DNA from: Glaciecola sp.
Lineage (GTDB): Bacteria > Pseudomonadota > Gammaproteobacteria > Enterobacterales > Alteromonadaceae
Direction: 5' to 3'
Length of the DNA stretch: 64,000 bases
NCBI GenBank assembly: GCA_018623155.1
Contig: JAAZVZ010000006.1
Location: 57,458-121,457 of the forward strand
The stretch's first letter is position 1; the number at the start of each line of letters is the position of its first letter. The position numbers and the translations under genes were made by a program. The notes under the pieces are model-generated. The model was given only the letters and a program-made list of their open reading frames with translations. It was not told where the DNA came from and did not search any database. Below are positions 22,113 to 28,521 of the stretch, in pieces.

Positions 22113-22272
22113 TCAAATACCAAAACCCGCTTTTGCGGGTTTTGTTGTATTTGGTGCCCTGCAGGGTGAGAACCTAGGTTCGACCAAAACGTCAGGAACG
22201 TTTTGGCAGTGCCAAAGGCAGGGCATAGCCCCGAGCACAGGATGTGCGAGCTAATCCTGCAGGGCGCGCCAT
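22094..22272 (+). repeat. tRNA-Arg 3'-end duplication with structured spacer (rtT-like layout)
   Basis: A 20-bp sequence (AATCCTGCAGGGCGCGCCAT) forming the 3' end of tRNA-Arg at 22094-22113 recurs exactly at 22253-22272, 159 bp later. The spacer holds the palindrome CCCTGCAGGG (22158-22167 region) and a perfect 9-bp hairpin at 22184-22206 (CCAAAACGT / ACGTTTTGG, CAGGA loop). Each copy of the tRNA end is followed by its own terminator. The layout recalls the rtT repeats behind E. coli tyrT, in which each unit carries the last 19 bp of the tRNA. An integrase attachment duplication is the other reading, but no integrase gene is nearby. Confidence 0.75.
22122..22143 (+). terminator. intrinsic terminator after tRNA-Arg
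   Basis: A 9-bp stem AAAACCCGC / GCGGGTTTT with a TTTT loop, followed by GTTGTATTT. It lies 10 bp after the tRNA-Arg CCA end. Confidence 0.8.
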
Positions 22273-22283
22273 ATACAAAAAAG

Positions 22284-22306
22284 ACCTGCCTTGTGCAGGT
22301 TTTTTT
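22284..22306 (+). terminator. intrinsic terminator after the tRNA-end duplicate
   Basis: The stem ACCTGC / GCAGGT with a five-base loop is followed by seven T residues. It would end a transcript running through the repeat from the tRNA promoter, and so separates the tRNA unit from the export operon. Confidence 0.85.
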
Positions 22307-22351
22307 GTTTGTGTCTCAATATTGTATCTACTCATCTCTCTTAAATCACTC

Positions 22352-22459
22352 ATGAAAAAGACAGGTCTAGCAAGGGAATTGTGGGATCAGTTTTTAAGTC
22401 TTCTTTTTAAAACATTGATTTTATTTGTTTTTTTAAATCTTCTTTTTTTGCAAAAGTAA
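22352..22459 (+). CDS. possible 35-residue single-span membrane peptide
   Basis: The frame from ATG 22352 encodes 35 residues: a polar start (MKKTGLARELWDQFLS) followed by a very hydrophobic stretch (LILFVFLNLLFL) and a Lys end. No good ribosome site precedes it, so it may not be translated. If real, its place just before the export operon would make it a second candidate for an immunity or regulatory peptide. The alternative is AT-rich leader DNA of the operon, in which hydrophobic frames arise by chance. Confidence 0.25.
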   Translation: MKKTGLARELWDQFLSLLFKTLILFVFLNLLFLQK

Positions 22460-22521
22460 TAAGGTGATCTATAGTTAACATTAAGAAAAATAATCAAGAG
22501 AGAAATGAGTTTACCCTAATC

Positions 22522-23778
22522 ATGACAATTCAAGATAATGGACTATTTAGAATAAACGCAGTCACAGGGCAATCCTCACGCTTAGATGGTGAGGTGTTGA
22601 TTGCGAGACCTGTGTCGAGTTATGTGCTGTTTTCTTCGTTGTTGATTATCATTCTTGTAGCCATTGTGTTTTTGGTTAACGCTCAGTTCCATCGTAAAGA
22701 AGCCGTCATGGGATATCTCTCCCCAAGCAAAGGCACCTCAAAAATACTGGCGCCATCATCAGGCGTCGTTTCACAACTCTTAGTAAACAATGGTGAGTTT
22801 GTTCAAGCGGGTGAGCCTTTGGCTTTGGTCACTACCGCTCAGCAAACGTCAGACGGTCTTTCGGTAAATGAGGCGCTTGTCAACGCCACTCGCGAGCAGC
22901 TAGATTTGATGACTAACCGAATGAGTCATGCTGAAATAGTCTTTGAGCAAGAGCGTAATGCATTAAAACTGGCAATGAATAGCAATAATAGAACTCGCGC
23001 TTATACCGCCACTCAAATTGAACTTGCTAATAAACGATTAGCGATTCAACAAGCCCGATTAGATAGACTAGCAGGGTTACAACGGCAAGGTGCGGTGACT
23101 CAAAACGATGTCGATACACAATCAGAGCAAGTCATTGTACTGAATCAGCAAATAGCAGAACTTCAAGTCATTGGGCAACAAGCTATTAATCAGTTGGCTG
23201 AACTTGAGGCACGATTATCTACCCTACCTATTGAGCATCAACAACGCCTTGCACTGCTACAAAGTGAGAAGTCTCGCTTATCTCAACAGTTATTATCTAA
23301 TCAAGCTAGTGCCGAATGGTTAATTACTGCGCCTACAACAGGTAAAGTCACTAATATAGGGTTATCAGTAGGTGATAGTGTGAGACAGCAGCAATACGTC
23401 ATGACTGTCATGCCTGAGAGTGATGCGTTACGTGCCATTTTACTCGTCCCTTCACGTGCTTATGGGTTCGTTACCGAAGGACAAAACACCAAAATCAGAT
23501 TTGACGCCTTTCCTTATCAACGCTTTGGGTTGTTTGATGGGGAAGTTATAAAAACGAGTGATTACATTGTGATGCCGGGGGAGATTGATATGCCGGTCGT
23601 TATCAATACGCCAGTGTACAAAGTGGAAGTCGCTATGGCGTCACAAAGTATCAGCGCCTATGGTCAATCGGTTCCGTTACAACCGGGTATGACGATAAGC
23701 GCCGATATCGTGCTTGAAGAACGCAGTCTTCTAAGCTGGTTATTTGAGCCGATTATAAGCCTGAAAGGGCGTGTTTAA
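22522..23778 (+). CDS. HlyD-family membrane-fusion protein of a peptide exporter
   Basis: A 418-residue adaptor with a short cytoplasmic N-terminus, one membrane helix (about 33-55, SSLLIIILVAIVFLVNAQF), a split biotinyl-lipoyl domain (APSSGVVSQLLVNNGEFVQAGEPL; ITAPTTGKVTNIGLSVGDSV), a long coiled-coil hairpin (about 110-270) and a C-terminal beta-barrel. It matches the CvaA-type adaptors that join a peptidase-containing ABC exporter to an outer-membrane TolC channel. No TolC-like gene lies in the window, so a chromosomal TolC elsewhere is probably used. It leads the operon: MFP, double-glycine peptide, CPBP, ABC exporter. The ribosome site is weak. Confidence 0.9.
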   Translation: MTIQDNGLFRINAVTGQSSRLDGEVLIARPVSSYVLFSSLLIIILVAIVFLVNAQFHRKEAVMGYLSPSKGTSKILAPSSGVVSQLLVNNGEFVQAGEPLALVTTAQQTSDGLSVNEALVNATREQLDLMTNRMSHAEIVFEQERNALKLAMNSNNRTRAYTATQIELANKRLAIQQARLDRLAGLQRQGAVTQNDVDTQSEQVIVLNQQIAELQVIGQQAINQLAELEARLSTLPIEHQQRLALLQSEKSRLSQQLLSNQASAEWLITAPTTGKVTNIGLSVGDSVRQQQYVMTVMPESDALRAILLVPSRAYGFVTEGQNTKIRFDAFPYQRFGLFDGEVIKTSDYIVMPGEIDMPVVINTPVYKVEVAMASQSISAYGQSVPLQPGMTISADIVLEERSLLSWLFEPIISLKGRV

Positions 23779-23818
23779 ACCTTAAAATCAAACTTTAAAC
23801 GTCTCGAGGAGAGATAAT

Positions 23819-23992
23819 ATGAAAGAACTAACTTTTGAGGAAGTTAAAGAAGTAAATGGTGGTAACCCTTATGTTGTTGGTGCTGCTATCGGTTGGGCTG
23901 TGACTCAAGTATTAGATTCTGCAGCGGAATCTTTAAGTGAAGTTGACTGGGGGAGCTCTATGGGTGACGAGGATACAAATTTAGCACCCTAA
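23819..23992 (+). CDS. double-glycine leader peptide precursor (microcin/class II bacteriocin-like)
   Basis: A 57-residue precursor with a strong ribosome site (GAGGAGAG) seven bases before ATG 23819. Residues 1-15, MKELTFEEVKEVNGG, match the consensus double-glycine leader (MRELTxEExxxVxGG) that C39 peptidases cut after GG. The predicted 42-residue core starts NPYVVGAAIGWAVTQV, has a small-residue GAAIG helix motif, no Lys, Arg or Cys, and an acidic tail (seven Asp/Glu). Matching export genes flank it on both sides. Established: such leaders direct cleavage and export by C39-ABC transporters. Inferred: the mature peptide is a toxin or a signal; the sequence does not decide which. It is shorter than the well-known microcin V. 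Confidence 0.85.
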   Translation: MKELTFEEVKEVNGGNPYVVGAAIGWAVTQVLDSAAESLSEVDWGSSMGDEDTNLAP

Positions 23993-24000
23993 TACCTCCT

Positions 24001-24023
24001 AAGAGGGGGCTTTGCCTCCTCTT
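24001..24023 (+). terminator. hairpin between peptide gene and CPBP gene (terminator or attenuator)
   Basis: A 10-bp stem (AAGAGGGGGC / GCCTCCTCTT, one G-T wobble) with a TTT loop, 9 bp after the peptide stop, followed by ATTTAAC rather than a clean T-run. It is likely a partial terminator or an RNA-end stabiliser. Either would give more transcript of the peptide than of the exporter genes behind it. Confidence 0.65.
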
Positions 24024-24058
24024 ATTTAACAAATGCTATATGCTCTTGGAAGATCGTT

Positions 24059-24742
24059 ATGATAAACAATAAAGTTAAAAAAGCAGTTGTTTTAAAATTA
24101 AAGATGACAGCTCTATTTCTTTTGTTGCAACTTATATCAGTTGTTTTGTCAAAATTTTTAATATCGCCTTTTATCACTGGGGATGTATACAAGGATATAG
24201 AATATTATATTGCTATTATAATTATGTTACCCATTGTTCTTTTTGTAAGTAAGAGGGATGAATTTAATCTTCCAAATGAATTTTTTAATTTTAATATTGA
24301 CTTTGGTTTTTTTTGGAAAGTTATTGCAGTAGTGTTTTTTTACTTTTTGATCTTTTATTGCCTTGCAGAGTTTCTGAATATATCAGGTGAAAATGATATA
24401 TTTGAAATAATTAATGTACTAAATAAAGGGAGTATATATGTTAAAGTGTTGCTTGTTTTTTCGATATGTTTAGCTGCGCCAATAATAGAGGAGATTTTTT
24501 TTAGAGGGTGGCTAATAAGTAAACTCATGATGTTGGATGTTGATAAAAACTATATCATTATAACCACTTCAACTCTATTCATGTTTTCCCATATGCAGTA
24601 TCAAAATATCTTTAGTTATATTTATCTTTTTTTAATGGGTTTCGGTCTTGGTTATATAAGGATGAAGAAAAATAATATTTCATATTGCATTTTAGCTCAC
24701 TCATTATTAAATTTTTTGGCCGTGTTTTCATGGATTTATTAA
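24059..24742 (+). CDS. CPBP-family intramembrane metalloprotease (candidate immunity protein)
   Basis: A 227-residue protein with about six membrane helices and the CPBP (Abi/CAAX-type) motifs: EEIFFRG (EExxxR, about residue 144), FSHMQYQN (FxxxH) and CILAHSLLN (HxxxN). In Gram-positive bacteriocin loci members of this family give self-immunity or process peptides; here it lies between the double-glycine peptide and its exporter, so immunity is the first guess. Base use is strikingly AT-rich with many Ile/Phe/Asn codons, unlike the neighbouring exporter genes, which suggests separate acquisition. Confidence 0.85.
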   Translation: MINNKVKKAVVLKLKMTALFLLLQLISVVLSKFLISPFITGDVYKDIEYYIAIIIMLPIVLFVSKRDEFNLPNEFFNFNIDFGFFWKVIAVVFFYFLIFYCLAEFLNISGENDIFEIINVLNKGSIYVKVLLVFSICLAAPIIEEIFFRGWLISKLMMLDVDKNYIIITTSTLFMFSHMQYQNIFSYIYLFLMGFGLGYIRMKKNNISYCILAHSLLNFLAVFSWIY

Positions 24743-24789
24743 TTTATCAAGGTCAGGAATTAGGTAAATCAATAGGTAAAGTAAAGTGA
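24730..24789 (+). CDS. possible 19-codon leader ORF coupling CPBP and exporter genes
   Basis: The frame from ATG 24730 overlaps the CPBP stop and encodes MDLLIYQGQELGKSIGKVK, ending in a TGA that overlaps the GTG start of the ABC exporter (GTGA, 24786-24789). This geometry suits translational coupling, since the exporter GTG has only a weak ribosome site. It could instead be the true exporter N-terminus separated by a frameshift: related exporters usually have 5-15 residues before the xVIYQSEAAECG motif. Confidence 0.35.
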   Translation: MDLLIYQGQELGKSIGKVK

Positions 24790-26864
24790 TCTACCAATCC
24801 GAAGCCGCTGAATGCGGTCTAGCCTCTATCGCCATGGTGGCCAATCAATATGGGCACAAGATTGATCTATCTACCTTGCGCAGTCGTCACAACATCTCGT
24901 TTAAAGGGGCGAACTTGCAACAGTTAATGCAGTTGGCCGAGCAGTTAAACATGGTGGGTCGGGCACTTCGTTTAGAGTTGGATGAGCTTAAGGACCTAAA
25001 GACGCCCTGTATCTTGCATTGGGATATGAATCATTTTGTCGTGCTTAAGCAAGTCTCGAGCAAAAGTATTACTATCCTTGACCCAGCGATGGGTGAGCGT
25101 GTCATTCCAATGAAAGAAGTCGATACGTCGTTTACTGGTATCGCATTAGAATTAACGCCCACTTCGGAATTTAAGAAAAAAGACGAACGAGCCAAACTCA
25201 GCATCACGTCATTTTGGACGCGCATTGATGGTTTAACATCGTCTTTAGTCAAGCTGTTCGTTCTATCCTTGATATTGCAATTCTTGATGCTTGCTGCGCC
25301 GTATTATACGCAGTTGGTCGTGGATAATGTGTTAGTCAGTTTTGATAAGCCGTTACTTGTTGTGTTAGCACTCGGGTTTGGCTTAGTGATGCTGGTATCG
25401 GTGATTACGGATGCGTTTCGTAGTTGGGTGGTATTGCATTTGTCTTCCTCGATGAGCGTGCAAATGGCGACTAATCTGATGCGCCATTTAGTCAATTTAC
25501 CAATGGAGTACTTTGACAAGCGCCATATGGGGGATGTGGTATCGCGTTTTGGTTCACTGAACAGTATTCGGGATTTGTTTACCAACAAAATCGTGGAAGG
25601 CGTCATTGATGGATTAATGTCCATTGTGGTGTTGGTCATGATGTTTTTGTACGATGTTACGCTAGCATTGGTGGTGTTGGGTGTTGTTATACTGTATGCC
25701 ATCATACGCATTATTCTCTATCGCCCCGTTCATCAACTCACCGAATCGAGCATTGTCGCAGGTGCCGCTGAACAATCCAACTTTATGGAAACTGTGCGAG
25801 GCATGCAAAGCATCAAACTGTTTGGCCAACAAACTCAGCGTTTAAACTTGTGGCAAAACAAATACACCGAAGCGGTGAATCAAGGCTATCGCTTAGGTAA
25901 ATGGCATATTTCGTATCAAACGATTAATGGGTTGTTGTTCGGAGTAGAAAATATCCTAGTGGTCTACCTTGCTGCGCTCGCTGTGATGGAAGGTGGTATG
26001 TCAGTGGGGATGCTTTTTGCGTTCATGGCATACAAAAATCAGTTTACCAATCGCATGGCGGGGTTTATCAGCAACCTTATCGACATCAAGATGACATCAC
26101 TGCATTTGGATAGGTTAGCGGATATTGCCTTAACCGATAAAGAGAAGGAAGGGGCGGAGCAGCCATTTCGTGAAATCACCGGTGAATTAACACTAAACAA
26201 TATTAACTTTCGCTATGCCGACAACGAACCTTTACTGTTTGATGAACTTAGCTTATCTATTAAAGCGGGCGATAACATTGCCATCATCGGCGCATCAGGG
26301 ACAGGCAAATCTACGTTAATGAAGTTGATGCTGGGATTATTGTCACCTCATTCAGGCAAGATTGAAGCAGACGCTGTGAATATTCAACATCTCGGTTTGC
26401 GACACTATAGACAGCAAGTGGCCTCAGTCATGCAGGACGACCAATTAATGTCGGGCACGTTGGCCGAAAATATCAGCTTTTTTGACCCACAAATGGATAT
26501 GGAGAAGGTTGTGGAGGCTGCAGTGATGGCTGGTATTCATGATGATATATCTCAGATGAATATGGGCTACAACTCGTTAGTAGGCGATATGGGCAATGCC
26601 TTATCGGGCGGTCAATCGCAAAGGTTGCTGTTGGCAAGGGCGCTATACCGACAACCCAAAATTTTATTTTTGGATGAAGCCACGAGTCACTTGGATGTCG
26701 AACTTGAGCAGCATGTGAATCACGCCATTCAGCAACTTTCAATGACGCGCATTATCATTGCACATCGGCCTGAGACGATTAGAAGTGCTGATACTATTTA
26801 TGAGCTTAGAGAGGGTAAAATGCATAATATCACCGCAACCTATTCACACCTCAATAGACAATAG
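24786..26864 (+). CDS. peptidase-containing ABC exporter (C39 domain, CvaB-like)
   Basis: A 692-residue bacteriocin-type ABC transporter. The N-terminal C39 peptidase has the catalytic Cys10 in QSEAAECGLAS, His in MNHFVVL (about 83) and Asp in LDPAMGER. Membrane helices span about residues 155-430. The ATPase domain has Walker A GASGTGKST, signature LSGGQSQRL, Walker B ILFLDEATSHLD and the H-loop IIAHRPET. It should cut the double-glycine leader of the peptide at 23819 and export the core with the HlyD-type adaptor. The GTG start leaves almost no residues before the peptidase motif. It converges with the kinase gene 13 bp away and no terminator is seen between them. Confidence 0.95.
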   Translation: MIYQSEAAECGLASIAMVANQYGHKIDLSTLRSRHNISFKGANLQQLMQLAEQLNMVGRALRLELDELKDLKTPCILHWDMNHFVVLKQVSSKSITILDPAMGERVIPMKEVDTSFTGIALELTPTSEFKKKDERAKLSITSFWTRIDGLTSSLVKLFVLSLILQFLMLAAPYYTQLVVDNVLVSFDKPLLVVLALGFGLVMLVSVITDAFRSWVVLHLSSSMSVQMATNLMRHLVNLPMEYFDKRHMGDVVSRFGSLNSIRDLFTNKIVEGVIDGLMSIVVLVMMFLYDVTLALVVLGVVILYAIIRIILYRPVHQLTESSIVAGAAEQSNFMETVRGMQSIKLFGQQTQRLNLWQNKYTEAVNQGYRLGKWHISYQTINGLLFGVENILVVYLAALAVMEGGMSVGMLFAFMAYKNQFTNRMAGFISNLIDIKMTSLHLDRLADIALTDKEKEGAEQPFREITGELTLNNINFRYADNEPLLFDELSLSIKAGDNIAIIGASGTGKSTLMKLMLGLLSPHSGKIEADAVNIQHLGLRHYRQQVASVMQDDQLMSGTLAENISFFDPQMDMEKVVEAAVMAGIHDDISQMNMGYNSLVGDMGNALSGGQSQRLLLARALYRQPKILFLDEATSHLDVELEQHVNHAIQQLSMTRIIIAHRPETIRSADTIYELREGKMHNITATYSHLNRQ

Positions 26865-26877
26865 AGGGACGACTATC

Positions 26878-28521
26878 TTAAATCGTCAGTGGAAGCGTAA
26901 TTCTAATTTGCGTACCCGGGCAAGTATCAATCTGAAATGTTCCGTCTAATGCTAATATACGTTGTTGCATGCCCTCTAGACCGAAACCAGATGTTTTGTG
27001 TGCGGGATCAAAGCCAACGCCATCGTCTCTTATAATCAATGACAAAGCCGTAGTTGTTGTTTTGAGCTCAATGGTAAAATGGGATGCATCAGCGTATTTA
27101 ATGGTATTATTGACTGCTTCTTGCACAACTCGATATATGGCAATACTGATGTTATCTGAAAGAGTGATGGAATCTGGATCATATATGAAAGAGTAATTCA
27201 CTTTAAATAAAGCTAATTTGTCTTTGAAATAGTCACCTTTAAGCGTTTCATACAAGCCATCTCGGGTTAACATCTCTGGTTTTAGTTTATGGACAATTTC
27301 ATGCAATGAACGATGGATATGCCCGCTATATGTATTGAGGCTCTGAAAGGTATCGGCCGTATCTGGATTGGAGCAGTCGGATTCAATGACGCTCAAAGCG
27401 GAATCAATGGTTTTGATATTTTCGCGCAGCGATATATTGATTTCTTTCGCTAACTGCTGTCTTTCGTACTCTTGCGCGTTGACTAATAATTGATTTACGT
27501 TACGGATGTTGTGATTCACTTCACGTAAGCTGGTATTGGTGAGGCTCAAATTAGATTGAGCATTGAGTAATTTGGACTGCGCCAAGTCCAACTCGTACAA
27601 CATCGCACTGATGAGTATTCCAATCAGGTTAAACAAGCACAGGAACCAAGCTGCTTCATACAGCGTAATCCCGAGTGCTATTCGAGAGTATTGTTCAAAG
27701 TGATTCGTTTGAGTGGCTAGTTCATTGAGCAAATGCGCTTTCTGAGTCAATGGTAGTGCCGGGTCATATTGAATAATGACATGTGCGATAAACCCCAGTA
27801 ATACCAAATTACTTACAGTAGTAAATCCAGCACATCCGGCCCAGCGGTGTTTATGACAAAACCAAAGCCCTGGTAAAATACTAAAGATAGCTAAGTATTT
27901 GATGTAATCGGCGGATAAAGCCACGATCCCAATTAGCACGATAGTGAAAACAAACAAGGCAAATATTAGGCGGGGTAAATTTACACGCAGTTGTTCATGG
28001 TCGTCTGAAATAAAATAATGACTGAGGTTAAATAGCCAAATCAATATCAGGCTGAATGCAACATTGCCCAGTATGGCAAGTTTAATTTGAGCCATACTGT
28101 ATTGTTCGAGTGTGCCTAAGCCATAATTCAGTGCAAGAAAATGCACAGTGATAAAAAAAGCTAGGCTCAATATCTGTAAAGAAATAGTGTGGAGTTCAAA
28201 ATTGTTTTGTACCGGAAGCAATCGACTTAATGGCAAAATTATCAGTAGCATGAAGCCAAAACTAATTACACTGTCATGTAAATCGATTAGCTCCATAGTG
28301 GACATTAGTAAAAGGACAAAAATGGTACTTAACAATTTTGAAAGTAGATTGGTATGTCCGGAAAATAGTAGCCAAATGGCTGTTGGTAGAACCAGTAATT
28401 GAGTACTCAAGCCTTGATTCAAATTGATGATTAGCGAATCAAAAAATGCGCACAAAAAGACCAGAAAAGAGTGTAAAACGGTCACTGTCGTCGATAATTG
28501 ATTAAAGCGGAAGCCAAACAT
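26878..28521 (-). CDS. membrane histidine kinase-like protein lacking the phospho-acceptor His
   Basis: A 547-residue protein with about eight membrane helices (residues 15-310), a coiled coil, a HisKA_3-like dimerisation helix and a HATPase domain. Where the family has RxARELHDxxxQ, this protein has QLAKEINISLRE: the His is Asn362 and the next Asp is Ile. The ATP-binding motifs are intact: N box (VVQEAVNNTIKYA), G1 (RDDGVGFD) and G2 (SGFGLEGM). It may therefore phosphorylate a partner. ATG 28521 overlaps the upstream kinase gene's stop by 20 bp and has CGGAG 11 bases before it; a TTG further upstream is less likely. Confidence 0.85.
   Translation of the reverse strand: MFGFRFNQLSTTVTVLHSFLVFLCAFFDSLIINLNQGLSTQLLVLPTAIWLLFSGHTNLLSKLLSTIFVLLLMSTMELIDLHDSVISFGFMLLIILPLSRLLPVQNNFELHTISLQILSLAFFITVHFLALNYGLGTLEQYSMAQIKLAILGNVAFSLILIWLFNLSHYFISDDHEQLRVNLPRLIFALFVFTIVLIGIVALSADYIKYLAIFSILPGLWFCHKHRWAGCAGFTTVSNLVLLGFIAHVIIQYDPALPLTQKAHLLNELATQTNHFEQYSRIALGITLYEAAWFLCLFNLIGILISAMLYELDLAQSKLLNAQSNLSLTNTSLREVNHNIRNVNQLLVNAQEYERQQLAKEINISLRENIKTIDSALSVIESDCSNPDTADTFQSLNTYSGHIHRSLHEIVHKLKPEMLTRDGLYETLKGDYFKDKLALFKVNYSFIYDPDSITLSDNISIAIYRVVQEAVNNTIKYADASHFTIELKTTTTALSLIIRDDGVGFDPAHKTSGFGLEGMQQRILALDGTFQIDTCPGTQIRITLPLTI

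Noticed and set aside
22094..22272. Prophage or integrative element attachment sites at tRNA-Arg
   Set aside because: The two copies are only 159 bp apart and no integrase or recombinase gene is seen in the island, so an rtT-like repeat fits better.
22244..22459. 71-codon reading frame spanning the tRNA-end repeat and terminator
   Set aside because: It runs through the duplicated tRNA end and an intrinsic terminator; only its last 35 codons, from ATG 22352, could be a separate peptide.
26865..26877. Shared terminator between exporter and kinase genes
   Set aside because: The 13-bp gap and the flanking coding ends contain no hairpin with a T-run that I can see.
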